A stretch of DNA of 64,000 nucleotides from Chloroflexota bacterium (GCA_020845495.1 JADLFM010000001.1:141386-205385), one strand, 5' to 3'. Positions 27,246-40,299 are shown, counted from the first letter of the stretch. Made by a program: numbers and translations. Notes: a model not told the origin generated them from the letters alone.

Positions 27246-29123
27246 TCAGTCGTCGTTCAAGATGACGCCCGTGCCCTGGCTCACTGAAAGCGAGGCGCCG
27301 CTTGGATTGGAGAGGTTCACGAAGAAGTCCTCGTCCGGCTCCGGTGCGGCGTCGCCGATGACGAGCACAGTGATCTGCTTGACCGTCTCGCCCGGTGCGA
27401 AGGTCAGCGTACCGCTCGTCGCCTGGTAATCCTGGCCGGCCATCGCGGTGCCGTCAGCCGTCGCAAACTGCACGGAGACCGGCGTCGCCTGCGGGCGCGA
27501 GAGCGTGACGTCGAAGACGAAGCTGGCCGTACCCTCGCAGCCCTCGGCCGCGAAGACGTCGTGGATCGAGAGTGCCGGCGGGCCATCATCGTCCACGATC
27601 GTGCCGACCGCCTGGTTGTCGAGCAGAACGGCGCCGATCGGGTTGGACAAGTTGACGAGGAACGTCTCGTCCGGCTCCTGTACCGTGTCGCCAATCACCT
27701 GCACGTCGACCGTCTGGAACTGCTCCCCGGGGTTGAACGTGAGGGTGCCGGCCGTCGCCACGTAGTCGCTTCCCGCCGTGGCCGTGCCGTTCGCGGTCGC
27801 GTAGTTGACGGTGATGCTCGCCGCCGCCGGGCGGTTCAGGGAGACGATGAAGGAGAGCGGCGACGTGCCGGCATCACCCTCGAGGCCGCGATTGTCGAAG
27901 ATGCGGATCGACGATGGGGTATCGTCGTCGAGGATATGGCCAAAGCCGGTTGCTGAAGAGATCGGCGCGCCTGATGCATTCGATAGGATCACTCCGATAA
28001 GTTCGTCAGGCTCGATTGTCAGGTCGCCGATCACCGGAATGGCGATAGTCTGGCTGGTCTGCCCAGGTGCGAAGGTCAGCGTGCCGCTCACAGGCGTGTA
28101 GTCGACGCCTGGCGTGGCGGTACCGCCGCTGGTCGCGTAGTGCACCGAGACCGTCTGGGTGCTTGGGGGAAGCAGGAACACAGGGACGTTGAGGGTGGTC
28201 GTTCCGGTGTCCCCCTCAGGTGCGGAGCCAAACCCGGCGAACAGCATGGGGTTTGCACCCGGGTTCGGTCCTGGAATCGTCGGGCCGGGCGGCTCACAGG
28301 CGTTTGCCAGCAGCCCGCTCGTCGGCTGGTTCGGCGTATCCTCCCGCTGTTGCTGCTCGGCGCGCCGCTCGTTCGACTCACGCGTACCGCGCTCCTGGCC
28401 GAGATTCGCGGTGCCGGGATTGCTCTCGCCATTCCCAGACGCGAACGCTTGCTCGAAGGTGGTAATCGACTCGGCAGCAGCGTTGAAGTAGTCGGCGCCG
28501 CGCTCGACTGCCGCGACCTCACAGCCGGAGGTCTTGGAACCACGCTGCACCGTCACGCCGAATGCTGTGTACGGCGAGACGGCGCACCCCCCGAAGGATG
28601 TCCGTCCATCGCAGTCGTCGAGACAGACGAGCGCGACGATATTACCCTGGGACGTAGTGACCGGGCCGATCAATACGAACGTGGTGCCGCGCACCACGGC
28701 CGTCGCACCGCCAGCGTCGATCCGGTAGGAGGAGGTCGGGTCACTCAGCGTCTGGACGCGATTGAGCGTCATGCCGAGCACCTGCTTCAGCGAGATGTCG
28801 ACCTTCGTACCTTGCTGGGTGACGCGCTCGACGACCAGGATCGTGTCCGAGCCCATCTCGATCTCGGTACCCGCGAAGAACGTGATCAGTGCGCCCGTCT
28901 GGCTCAGCGTGCGGATCTCGTCTCCCGCGTTCACGATCGTTCCGCTTGGGGCCGGCTGGACGGCTGAGCCGTCAGCGTGTATGACCGCGACCTGACCGCG
29001 CAGGACAGTCATCGTGGCGCCTTCCTGGACCTGGGCGAGCGTCGGCAACGGCTTGACCAGTACCGGGAGGAGCAGGACCAGGGCAACCATGAGTCTGCCG
29101 AACGGGCGGAGTCGTCGGGTCAT
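27246..29123 (-). CDS. secreted FecR-domain protein with three Calx-beta repeats
   Basis: A 625-residue protein starting at ATG 29123 with AAGGTG eight bases upstream. A signal peptide (RRLRPFGRLMVALVLLLPVLVKPLPTLAQ) is followed by a FecR-like domain (TVLRGQVAVIHADG, GDEIRTLSQTGALITFF, AVVRGTTFVL), then a Cys-containing segment and a Gln/Glu-rich linker. Three Calx-beta domains fill the C-terminal half, each with a YATxxGTAxxxxDY...GTLTFxPG core and a DDD linker that usually binds Ca2+. It probably acts at the cell surface in adhesion or sensing. No FecI-type sigma factor lies nearby, so a classical FecR regulatory role is unlikely. Flanking genes are unrelated. Confidence 0.85.
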   Translation of the reverse strand: MTRRLRPFGRLMVALVLLLPVLVKPLPTLAQVQEGATMTVLRGQVAVIHADGSAVQPAPSGTIVNAGDEIRTLSQTGALITFFAGTEIEMGSDTILVVERVTQQGTKVDISLKQVLGMTLNRVQTLSDPTSSYRIDAGGATAVVRGTTFVLIGPVTTSQGNIVALVCLDDCDGRTSFGGCAVSPYTAFGVTVQRGSKTSGCEVAAVERGADYFNAAAESITTFEQAFASGNGESNPGTANLGQERGTRESNERRAEQQQREDTPNQPTSGLLANACEPPGPTIPGPNPGANPMLFAGFGSAPEGDTGTTTLNVPVFLLPPSTQTVSVHYATSGGTATPGVDYTPVSGTLTFAPGQTSQTIAIPVIGDLTIEPDELIGVILSNASGAPISSATGFGHILDDDTPSSIRIFDNRGLEGDAGTSPLSFIVSLNRPAAASITVNYATANGTATAGSDYVATAGTLTFNPGEQFQTVDVQVIGDTVQEPDETFLVNLSNPIGAVLLDNQAVGTIVDDDGPPALSIHDVFAAEGCEGTASFVFDVTLSRPQATPVSVQFATADGTAMAGQDYQATSGTLTFAPGETVKQITVLVIGDAAPEPDEDFFVNLSNPSGASLSVSQGTGVILNDD

Positions 29124-29365
29124 AACACCTTCTTTCGAACGCAGGCTGCTGCCGTTGGCGGGCACGATCATGCGGTCAGAACAGCCAGAAGTCAAGAGCC
29201 AGGTGGTCGGAAAGTCGGGATTGTTCCGAGCACCCGGCCGGCAGGCGGCGTCCAGGGCAGCAGCCAGGTGCGCCCGAGGTTCGGGATGCCTACGCCCACG
29301 TGGCAGTAGCCAGATGTCAGGCTGCCGATGAACGCGGCCTCAGGCTCGCGCTCAGCGGCGCACAC

Positions 29366-29920
29366 TCACCTGCCCGCTCGATCTACGCTGGCGTGATCTG
29401 CGCTGGCCCCTTCGGCGTCAGCCCCATCTCCACTGGCGCTGCCTGCCGCCTGCACACGGTAGGCGTCGGCTGGCCAGAGCGCCATCCGACCGCTCAGGTC
29501 CCGGTCGGTCTGGGCAAGTTGGACGATCGTACCGTGCGCGCTCTTCGGCGAGAGAAACGCCTCTTGCCAGTTCGGGTTTCGGTAGTCCTCGCCGACAATG
29601 CGCAGTCCCGCGGCCTTCACCTCGGCAACGGCTGCCCGCAGGTCGTTCACCAGAAACGTGATGTGATGGACGCCCTCGCCGTACCTGGCCAGGAAGTCGT
29701 GCACGAAGCCGGCCGGACCGAGCGGTGCGATCAACTCGATGGCGCCGCCGTGTGGATAACGCAGCGTCAGGACTTTGAAGCCCTGCTCGGTCCGCTCGTA
29801 CAACTCTTGCGGATCGCCGCCCAGGACGTCGCGGTACAGTGGCAACGCGGACTCGATGGTGTGGACGGCGATGGCGGTGTGGTCGAGCCAGCGGACGACA
29901 ATGCTCACAGTGCCCCTCAT
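29366..29920 (-). CDS. VOC-superfamily protein, methylmalonyl-CoA epimerase-like
   Basis: A 184-residue two-module VOC protein. Metal-site positions can be read as His14 (WLDHTAIAV), Glu62 (GAIELIAP), His86 (GVHHITFLV) and Gln134 (GTIVQLAQ). Methylmalonyl-CoA epimerases have Glu at the last position, which is ligand and catalytic base, so Gln here makes the exact activity uncertain. The ~45-residue C-terminal tail is Ala-rich. No methylmalonyl-CoA mutase gene is nearby. ATG 29920 was chosen; a GTG four codons in is also possible. Confidence 0.72.
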   Translation of the reverse strand: MRGTVSIVVRWLDHTAIAVHTIESALPLYRDVLGGDPQELYERTEQGFKVLTLRYPHGGAIELIAPLGPAGFVHDFLARYGEGVHHITFLVNDLRAAVAEVKAAGLRIVGEDYRNPNWQEAFLSPKSAHGTIVQLAQTDRDLSGRMALWPADAYRVQAAGSASGDGADAEGASADHASVDRAGR

Positions 29921-29989
29921 CTCACGGTCTGTATGCCCTCACGGTGGGCGCCCCAGCACGATACACCGCGCTGCAAGACGAGCGGCGCC

Positions 29990-31294
29990 TCAGCGGCGGG
30001 GACGTGGCGCGGGGCCAAAGACGACCAGGGCCGCCATCGATAGGATCAACCCAAGCCCGAACAGCCAGGGGTAGCCGAGATACTCGACCACCTGCCCGCC
30101 AACCAACGGTGCGACCGCGCTCACGAGTCCGATCGCGCCCATCACGACGGCGATGTAGGTTGGTCGACGGTCGAGCGGCGCGAAGTCGACGGGTCCGACG
30201 AGCCGCGCCAGCATCGAGCCGGCCTGGACGAAGCCGAGCGCGCCAAAGGCGACGATCAGCCAGGTGGGGCTCGGGGCGGCCAGCGCGACGACCGCCAGCA
30301 CGATGCCCGCTCCGGCCGTCGCTCGGCCGACCGCCGTGTAGCCATAATGGTCAGCCAGCCAGCCAAGGACCGGGTTAGCGGCCGTCTGAGCGATCATCAG
30401 CGTGGCCGTGTACCAGCCAGCAATCTCGAGCGGCGCACCAAGCTCTCCGACCCCATAGACGACCAGGAACCCCGAGCCCATCGCGCCGAGCGCCGCGCAC
30501 CCCAGGCCACCCACGAAGCGCCGGAACGGCGGGTCGGAGCGAAGCACGCCGGGCAGGTCGCCAAGCTGAGCGCTGAGCGCACGGGGTGGGCGTGGCGGCG
30601 GTCCGGGCGGCTCGATCACCAGGAACAGGAAGCCCCAGCAACCTGCGAGCAGCACGAAGGCCAGTCCGAAGCATACGGCGAATCCGTATGGGAACGGAAA
30701 CTCGTCGAGGAGCGGCACCGCGAGCGCCGCCGCAACCGCTCCCAGCAGGTAGCCACCCATCGTGAAGCCGCCCATAAAGCGACCCCGAATCCGACCCGGG
30801 ATGGCCCGCGCCAGCACGTCCATCCAGGGCGTCGTCGCCAGCCCTCCGAACAGGGTCTGGGCGAACGCAAAGGCGTAGACACCCAGCACGATAGGTGGGC
30901 CGACAGCCGGCGCAGCGAGCGCGCAGAGCGCCAGCCCGAGCACCGGCAGCCGCTCCAGTCCTCCGAACAGTTTGACCCAGGCCCACTTGCGGCGAGTCCG
31001 CTCGACAACCCCGGCAACGACGATCTGCGGCAGCCAGCCAAGCTGAAACGCCGCCGTGACCGCGCCGACCGCGAGGGGGCTGTCGGTCATACGGCTGACG
31101 AACAGCGGCACGAACGTCATCTGCCCGTAGAGCCCGAGTGCCGTCATGAAGACCGCCATCTCGAGGCCGATCGCCCAGAAATTGCGGCGTCCCTCAGCAT
31201 GCGTGAGCGTCCGCCCCACCAACCTGGAGGACGCCGAACGGGCGGCCGGTGTCTCGCCGGCCGCCACCGTTTCGGCGGTCGTGGTCTCCGTCAT
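29990..31294 (-). CDS. MFS transporter
   Basis: A 434-residue protein with about twelve hydrophobic segments in two halves joined by a Pro/Arg-rich central loop (PPGPPPRPPRALSAQ). It has ERTRRKWAWVKLFGGLERL in loop 2-3 and GRIRGRFMGGFTMGGYLLGAV in the first half, both common in MFS permeases. It would move a small solute by proton coupling across the inner membrane; substrate unknown. Start ATG 31294; an 88-nt gap separates it from the hydrolase gene upstream. Confidence 0.85.
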   Translation of the reverse strand: MTETTTAETVAAGETPAARSASSRLVGRTLTHAEGRRNFWAIGLEMAVFMTALGLYGQMTFVPLFVSRMTDSPLAVGAVTAAFQLGWLPQIVVAGVVERTRRKWAWVKLFGGLERLPVLGLALCALAAPAVGPPIVLGVYAFAFAQTLFGGLATTPWMDVLARAIPGRIRGRFMGGFTMGGYLLGAVAAALAVPLLDEFPFPYGFAVCFGLAFVLLAGCWGFLFLVIEPPGPPPRPPRALSAQLGDLPGVLRSDPPFRRFVGGLGCAALGAMGSGFLVVYGVGELGAPLEIAGWYTATLMIAQTAANPVLGWLADHYGYTAVGRATAGAGIVLAVVALAAPSPTWLIVAFGALGFVQAGSMLARLVGPVDFAPLDRRPTYIAVVMGAIGLVSAVAPLVGGQVVEYLGYPWLFGLGLILSMAALVVFGPAPRPRR

Positions 31295-31382
31295 CAGGCG
31301 TCCGCTCGCCAGACACGAGTACAGGTCGGGTAATGCCGGGGGTGGTGGGTCAGGCAGTCAATCATCGTCGGACGCTCACACT

Positions 31383-32180
31383 CTAACGTTCGCTCGCGGG
31401 TGTGTTAGCGGTGATGAAGTCACGGACGCGCTGCCAGGCAGCGGCTGCCGCGTCGGCGTAGCGAGCCTGCTGTCGGTCGAAGAAGCCATGCGGCGCGCCA
31501 GCGTAGGTCACAGATTCGTGCGGCACGCCGGCTTTCGTGAGCGCCTGCTCGAACTGCTGGCGCGCTGACGCCGGTATGCCGCGATCGGCGCCCCCGTAGA
31601 GCGCCAGCACCGGGCAGCGGAAGCGGTCGACGGCGTCGATCGGCCTGGGGCGCTCTGGCCAGCGCGCGACGCCAAGCGGCCATCCGTAGAACCCGACGAC
31701 GCCCGCGTAGCCCAGATCGCTGGCAGCCTGCATGAACGAGAGCACACCGCCGAAACTGAAGCCCACCGAGAAGAGTGCACGGACGCCGCCACCGCCCAGC
31801 GAGCGCAGGTAGGCCACCGCCGCGGCGATATCTGCGCGGAGCCCTTCGGCTGTCGTGTGCTCGACGTGCGGCATGTAGGCGAAGCGCCCACCGCGAGCGG
31901 CGTTCGGAGCGGTCCGCGCGAAGTAGTCGATCGCGATGCTGTCGATTCCATGCTCGGCGAAGCGCCGCGCGAGATCCTTGTAGTACGGGTGGAGGCCGCG
32001 CACGTCTGGCAGCACGATCGTGCCCGCTCCAGTCGGCTGGGCTGCCCGTGCAGCATACGCCATGACCTGGGCGCCATCACTGGCCGTGAGGGTGAGGTCA
32101 CGAGCAGGGGTCGCGCCGCCGGCAAGCACGGTACCAGCAGTCGGGGGGATCGACAGGCGAGCGTTGTGGTCGAAACACAT
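31383..32180 (-). CDS. dienelactone hydrolase family alpha/beta hydrolase
   Basis: A 265-residue protein starting at ATG 32180 with AGGAGG upstream, which rules out the longer frame to 32378. The catalytic triad is Ser142 (SVGFSFGGVLSF), Asp199 (LYGGADRGIP) and His231 (GAPHGFF). The classical dienelactone hydrolase nucleophile is Cys; here it is Ser, so it is closer to carboxyl-esterase-like relatives. TIVLPDVRGLHPYYKDLARRFAE is the typical family start. Cytoplasmic hydrolase of unknown ester/lactone substrate. It is followed after 88 nt by the MFS gene. Confidence 0.87.
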   Translation of the reverse strand: MCFDHNARLSIPPTAGTVLAGGATPARDLTLTASDGAQVMAYAARAAQPTGAGTIVLPDVRGLHPYYKDLARRFAEHGIDSIAIDYFARTAPNAARGGRFAYMPHVEHTTAEGLRADIAAAVAYLRSLGGGGVRALFSVGFSFGGVLSFMQAASDLGYAGVVGFYGWPLGVARWPERPRPIDAVDRFRCPVLALYGGADRGIPASARQQFEQALTKAGVPHESVTYAGAPHGFFDRQQARYADAAAAAWQRVRDFITANTPASER

Positions 32181-32350
32181 CGTCGTCGCCCCTCCTTGCT
32201 GGTGCGGCCTTGCGGCCTGCAATCCTTCCTCGGCGCACCCAAGCTGTCTCAACATGAGCCAGGGTACTGGTGAATGGTAGTCCGTCGGCGTCGCGGATGC
32301 GTCCGTACAGCCACGCCGACAAGGGCTCAACTGATCGCCACATCGCGAAA

Positions 32351-32375
32351 CGCCCCGCCGTATTCGGGCGGGGCG
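32351..32375 (-). terminator. hairpin downstream of the tRNA genes
   Basis: A 9-bp perfect stem (CGCCCCGCC / GGCGGGGCG) with a 7-nt loop lies 14 nt beyond the 3' end of tRNA-Phe on the minus strand and is followed by TTT. It is a plausible intrinsic terminator with a weak U-tract for the Leu-Val-Phe tRNA transcript. Confidence 0.6.
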
Positions 32376-32389
32376 CATCAGGGCAAGCG

Positions 32390-32465
32390 TGGTGCCAAGG
32401 AGCAGAATCGAACTGCTGACACCGCGATTTTCAGTCGCGTGCTCTACCTACTGAGCTACCTTGGC
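32390..32465 (-). tRNA. tRNA-Phe (GAA)
   Basis: A 76-nt cloverleaf with acceptor GCCAAGG/CCTTGGC, anticodon stem CGCGA/TCGCG with loop CTGAAAA, T loop TTCGATT, discriminator A and an encoded CCA. The GAA anticodon reads UUC/UUU. It lies 5 nt below the tRNA-Val gene, so both are probably processed from one transcript. Confidence 0.96.
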
Positions 32466-32470
32466 CTGGG

Positions 32471-32544
32471 TGGGCGAGGCAGGGCTCGAACCCGCGACCC
32501 CCTCGGTGTAAGCGAGGTGCTCTAGCCAACTGAGCTACTCGCCC
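32471..32544 (-). tRNA. tRNA-Val (TAC)
   Basis: A 74-nt cloverleaf with acceptor GGGCGAG/CTCGCCC, anticodon stem CCTCG/CGAGG, loop CTTACAC (anticodon TAC), T loop TTCGAGC and discriminator A. The next bases are CCC, so CCA is not encoded, unlike the two neighbouring tRNAs; it must be added by the CCA-adding enzyme. Confidence 0.96.
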
Positions 32545-32618
32545 ATGTGAGTCGAAACATACGATCCAGAAGCAACAACGCTCCACGTCGCCCCTTATGG
32601 ATCTCTGCCCGCTCCCCC

Positions 32619-32704
32619 TGGTGCCCTCGACTGGACTCGAACCAGCACGCCCTTCCGGGCACAGGCCCTCAACCTGCCGCGTATACCTATTCCGCCACGA
32701 GGGC
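32619..32704 (-). tRNA. tRNA-Leu (GAG)
   Basis: An 86-nt class II tRNA with acceptor GCCCTCG/CGAGGGC, anticodon loop TTGAGGG (GAG), a long variable arm, T loop TTCGAGT, discriminator A and an encoded CCA. It reads CUC/CUU leucine codons and lies 74 nt upstream of tRNA-Val on the same strand. Confidence 0.95.
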
Positions 32705-32966
32705 TCGTGTCGCAACCGCTAGTATACGCGCCCTTCCGAGCGACTGGCAAGCGGCCGTACACCGACATTCGAGCGCTCAGGTGGCGCGCCGAGCAACCCC
32801 GTATCCCTGCCGCCCGCTCGAGCATTGGTGTCAGAAACCGGTCAGCGGATCAGGCGTGAACGCGCGCATGCGCGCTGCTAAGGTACGGGGGCCAGCGCGG
32901 ACCGCGGCGCCGCTGTCGGGCGGCTGCTCGACGGCGGGCGCACCAGACGGCCGGCTCGCCCGATGG

Positions 32967-33183
32967 CTACGTCCTCGCGTCGAAGTCCCGCGGGAGCTCG
33001 TGCTCTGGGGCGCGGGTGACGAACCTTTCCATCCGTCGCTCGAGGAGGCTGCGTGCGAGCAGGATCCGTCGCCCGCAGCCGACGCAGCGCAGCCCGATAT
33101 CGGCGCCAAGGCGCACGACCTCGAAGTCCGTCGCACCGCAGGGATGCTCCTTGCGGAGCCGGACGACGTCGCCGAGCCGGAGA

Positions 33184-33197
<14 letters not shown>
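32967..33197 (-). CDS. DUF951 family small protein
   Basis: A 76-residue protein starting at GTG 33197, overlapping the end of pyrF by 14 nt. The sequence LRLGDVVRLRKEHPCG, then FEVVRLGADIGLRCVGCGRRILL is the DUF951 pattern, in which HPCG plus CxxC look like a small zinc-binding site. In Bacillota the gene is often found beside mechanosensitive-channel or ychF genes; the function is not established. Here it probably rides on the pyrF transcript. The frame continues upstream to 33290, but that part is not family-like. The 262 nt before the tRNA-Leu gene show nothing further. Confidence 0.85.
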
Positions 33198-37269
<4,072 letters not shown>

Positions 37270-37281
37270 ATAAGGCTTCCT

Positions 37282-37319
37282 GCCTACCTCGTCTCCCGCC
37301 GGCGGGAGACGAGGTAGGC
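37282..37319. repeat. 38-bp perfect palindrome
   Basis: Two 19-nt arms (GCCTACCTCGTCTCCCGCC and its exact reverse complement) abut with no spacer, 12 nt after the acnA stop. It can form a very stable stem and may terminate acnA transcription, but there is no T-run after it. It shares CTACCTC/CTCCCGC words with the elements at 54085 and 57203. Confidence 0.85.
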
Positions 37320-37436
37320 GGCACGTTTCCTGCCGCCAGACGGGGTCTGATCTGGCGTCCGGCACGGCATGGGACGCATCCGAGGTACCATGTGCCGGGT
37401 AATCGCGCCGCGTCGTCGGCGAGATCGAGGGTGCAT

Positions 37437-39134
37437 GTGAAACACGGGGCGTTTAGCTTCGTTCTCCACAGTCATCTGCCGTACGTGCGGCGAGCCGGGC
37501 GCTGGCCGCACGGCGAGGAGTGGATCCACGAGGCGGCTGCCGAGACGTACGTCCCCCTTCTCAACACCCTCTCAGACCTGGCCGAGCACGAGGTGCCGGC
37601 CCGGCTCACGCTGGGCATGACGCCGGTCCTCGCCGAGCAGTTGTCCGACCCGCTCGTCATTCAGCACTTCGAAAGCTACGTCCTCGACCGGGCTGAACGC
37701 GCCGCCGACGACGTGGCTCGGTTCGACAAGATCGGCGACCTGCACGCTCGCTACCTCGCCCACTGGTACGAGGACTATTACAACCGCGTCCTCGCCACTT
37801 TCCGTGGCCGCTTCAACCGCAATCTGGTCGGCGCGGCTCGCAAACTCCAGGACAGCGGATACATCGAAATCCTGACCTCGGCAGCAACTCACGGCTACCT
37901 GCCGCTGCTGTCTCAGGACTCGTCCATCGCCGGGCAGTTGTCGACCGGGGTGCGAGCGTACCAGCGCCATTTCGGGCGCCCTCCGCGTGCGATCTGGCTC
38001 CCCGAATGCGCGTATCGCCCGGCCATCGTCGACGGCGATACGTATCGACCGGGCCTCGAGGATCTCCTCGCCGAGAACGGCCTCCATCTCTTCTTCGCCG
38101 AGACGCATACCGTCGTCGGCGGGCGGCCGGTCGGGAAGGCGATGAGCGAGGTCATTGGCCCGTACGGCAACATTCCGCGCCGCTATGCCGTGCCGATTCC
38201 AGCATCGATGCCCGCCGCCGAGCGAACCACCTTCGAGCCGTACGACGTCATGCGGACGGACGTCGCGGTCATCGGCCGCAACAACCGCACCGGGCTCCAG
38301 GTCTGGTCAGCCGACCACGGCTATCCCGGTGACTTCGACTACCGCGAGTTCCACAAGAAGGACGGGGTGTCCGGCCTCCAATACTGGCGCGTCACTGGAC
38401 CGCGGGTCGATCTGGGCGACAAGGACTGGTACCACCCTGACTGGGCCGAGGGGAAGATGAGCACCCACGCTCACCATTTCGCCCGACTGGTCGAAGACCT
38501 CGTCCGAGAGTACCACGAGCGAACCGGCCGCTATGGGATCGTCGCGGCCATCTACGACACCGAGTTATTCGGGCACTGGTGGTTCGAAGGCGTCCGCTGG
38601 CTCGGAGAGGTGCTCGCCCGGCTTGCGCGCAGTGAGTCGGTGGATCTGTGCACTGCGTCCAGCTACATCGAGGCGCACCCCCCCGACGAGATCGTCGCCT
38701 TGCCCGAAAGCTCCTGGGGCATGGGCGGCAATCACTTTACCTGGGACAACGTCGATACTCACTGGATGTGGCCGATCGTCCATGCGGCCGAGGCTCAGAT
38801 GGCGCAACTCGTCAGCCGCAACCCGTACGTCGAGGGGACGCTGCGCGATCTGCTGAACCACACGGCGCGCGAATTGTTGCTCCTCCAGTCAAGCGACTGG
38901 CCGTTCCTGGTGACAACCGGCCAGGCGGCCGAGTACGCGATCCAGCGCTTTCAGGAGCATGCCGAACGCTTCGAGCGACTGGCCACTCTGGCTGAAGCCG
39001 GCGACGTCGGTCCAGAGACCCAGCACCTGCTGGGAACGCTCTGGGAACGAGACCGCCTCTTTCCAGACATCGACTACCGCGACTGGATGCCCCGCACCAG
39101 TTCACCGCCGCCCGAGATCGGCAGCCCGGCGTAG
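37437..39134 (+). CDS. GH57-type 1,4-alpha-glucan branching enzyme
   Basis: A 565-residue protein starting at GTG 37437 with GAGG six bases upstream. FVLHSHLPYVRRAGRWPHGEEW opens the GH57 barrel. The candidate nucleophile is Glu190 (IWLPECAYRP) and the acid/base Asp374 (YDTELFGHWWFEG). The DUF1957-type C-terminal helical region follows. This matches the Rv3031-like branching-enzyme subfamily, which makes alpha-1,6 branches in glycogen or in long methylglucose polymers. It is separated by about 7 kb from the glgE-treS-mak cluster that would supply its linear substrate. Subfamily assignment is by motifs only. Confidence 0.88.
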   Translation: MKHGAFSFVLHSHLPYVRRAGRWPHGEEWIHEAAAETYVPLLNTLSDLAEHEVPARLTLGMTPVLAEQLSDPLVIQHFESYVLDRAERAADDVARFDKIGDLHARYLAHWYEDYYNRVLATFRGRFNRNLVGAARKLQDSGYIEILTSAATHGYLPLLSQDSSIAGQLSTGVRAYQRHFGRPPRAIWLPECAYRPAIVDGDTYRPGLEDLLAENGLHLFFAETHTVVGGRPVGKAMSEVIGPYGNIPRRYAVPIPASMPAAERTTFEPYDVMRTDVAVIGRNNRTGLQVWSADHGYPGDFDYREFHKKDGVSGLQYWRVTGPRVDLGDKDWYHPDWAEGKMSTHAHHFARLVEDLVREYHERTGRYGIVAAIYDTELFGHWWFEGVRWLGEVLARLARSESVDLCTASSYIEAHPPDEIVALPESSWGMGGNHFTWDNVDTHWMWPIVHAAEAQMAQLVSRNPYVEGTLRDLLNHTARELLLLQSSDWPFLVTTGQAAEYAIQRFQEHAERFERLATLAEAGDVGPETQHLLGTLWERDRLFPDIDYRDWMPRTSSPPPEIGSPA

Positions 39135-39405
39135 GCGCGGGACGACGGAGGCGGGCGAGGGCATCGGCCCACCGACCCGATGAGTGCGGGATTGACAGAC
39201 CGCCCACTACTCGGTATCGTCGCGCGAGTGCGCGAAACCGTCCCGGCACGTGGGCAGGGTGGATCGGGCAGCGGGCCGACGGCGAACGCCACTGACGGCG
39301 TAGGCATGCCGCGTGCCTTATCTTCGGCATGAAACAGGCGACGCACGGATAGGTGTGCCCCCATGTCACCCAGATCGCTTGCCCCCTGAGGAGCACCAAC
39401 GCGTT
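39135..39405. other. intergenic stretch
   Basis: About 270 nt between two plus-strand genes. I found no coding-like frame or strong hairpin. A GAGGAG Shine-Dalgarno sits at about 39388, some 13 nt before the next ATG. Confidence 0.4.
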
Positions 39406-40299
39406 ATGTCGGCCACTCTCCCCGGCCAGCCAACCCCAACACCTCGACCGCCTCACGATACGTCGGCCACGGCAGTCGAACCCGCCGTGCCACCTGCCCT
39501 GGCAGCGACCGACGTTCTGTATCACGCAAACTGCCCGGATGGCTTTGGCGGCGCCTGGGCTGCCTGGCTTGCGCTGGGTGACACGGCGCGCTACCTGCCG
39601 ATCGTTCACGAAGATCCGCCGCCGGACCTAGCTCCTGGAGCCCACGTTGTGATGGTCGACATCGCGTTTCCCCGCGACGTTGCGCTCGCGCTACGCTCGC
39701 GGGTCAGCGATCTCGTCATTCTTGACCACCACAAGACGGCGGAGGAGGCCCTCGCAGGGCTCGACTTCGCCATCTTCGATATGAACCGCTCGGGAGCCAT
39801 GCTCGCCTGGGACTACTGGCACCCTGGCCAGGAGCCGCCGGCGCTGATCCGCTACGTGCAGGACCGCGATCTCTGGCGCTTCGATCTACCCAACAGTCGC
39901 GAGGTCACCGCCGCGCTCGAGTCGTACCCGATGGACTTCGCCGTCTGGAGCGGCCTGGACGTCGCCGACCTTGCGCGGGAGGGCCTGGCGATCCTGCGCT
40001 TCAAGCAACGGACGGTCCAGACGATCGTGAATTTCGCGAGGATGGGCCAGGTCGGCGGTCATCAGGTGCCGATGGTCAACGCCACGGCACACTGGTCGGA
40101 CGTCGGGGAGGCGCTGCTAGAACGGTATCCAGATGCGCCGTTCGTGGCCTCGTACTTCGACGACCAACGCGGGGCACGACGCTGGTCGCTCCGCTCGCGG
40201 CCGGGCTTCGACGTAGCCGAGCTGGCTCGAACCCTCGGCGGCGGCGGTCATCCACGGGCGGCTGGTTTTCGCGAGCCCGCAGGCACACCCGTTCCGTAA
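39406..40299 (+). CDS. DHH/DHHA1 superfamily phosphoesterase
   Basis: A 297-residue protein starting at ATG 39406. After a ~35-residue Pro/Thr-rich lead, VLYHANCPDGFGGAWAAWL supplies the first metal-binding Asp. VMVDIAFPRD adds another and LVILDHHKTAEE is the DHH motif. The C-terminus ends with LGGGGHPRAAGF, the DHHA1 substrate-binding motif. The family (RecJ/NrnA/GdpP-like) hydrolyses phosphodiester bonds of short oligonucleotides or cyclic nucleotides using Mn2+. No single-strand nuclease extra domains are present, so it is a stand-alone nanoRNase-like or cyclic-nucleotide phosphodiesterase-like protein; the exact substrate is open. Confidence 0.87.
   Translation: MSATLPGQPTPTPRPPHDTSATAVEPAVPPALAATDVLYHANCPDGFGGAWAAWLALGDTARYLPIVHEDPPPDLAPGAHVVMVDIAFPRDVALALRSRVSDLVILDHHKTAEEALAGLDFAIFDMNRSGAMLAWDYWHPGQEPPALIRYVQDRDLWRFDLPNSREVTAALESYPMDFAVWSGLDVADLAREGLAILRFKQRTVQTIVNFARMGQVGGHQVPMVNATAHWSDVGEALLERYPDAPFVASYFDDQRGARRWSLRSRPGFDVAELARTLGGGGHPRAAGFREPAGTPVP

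Noticed and set aside
32390..32704. tRNA cluster as an integration (att) site
   Set aside because: No integrase, no duplicated tRNA 3' end and no foreign-looking block lies beside the tRNAs.
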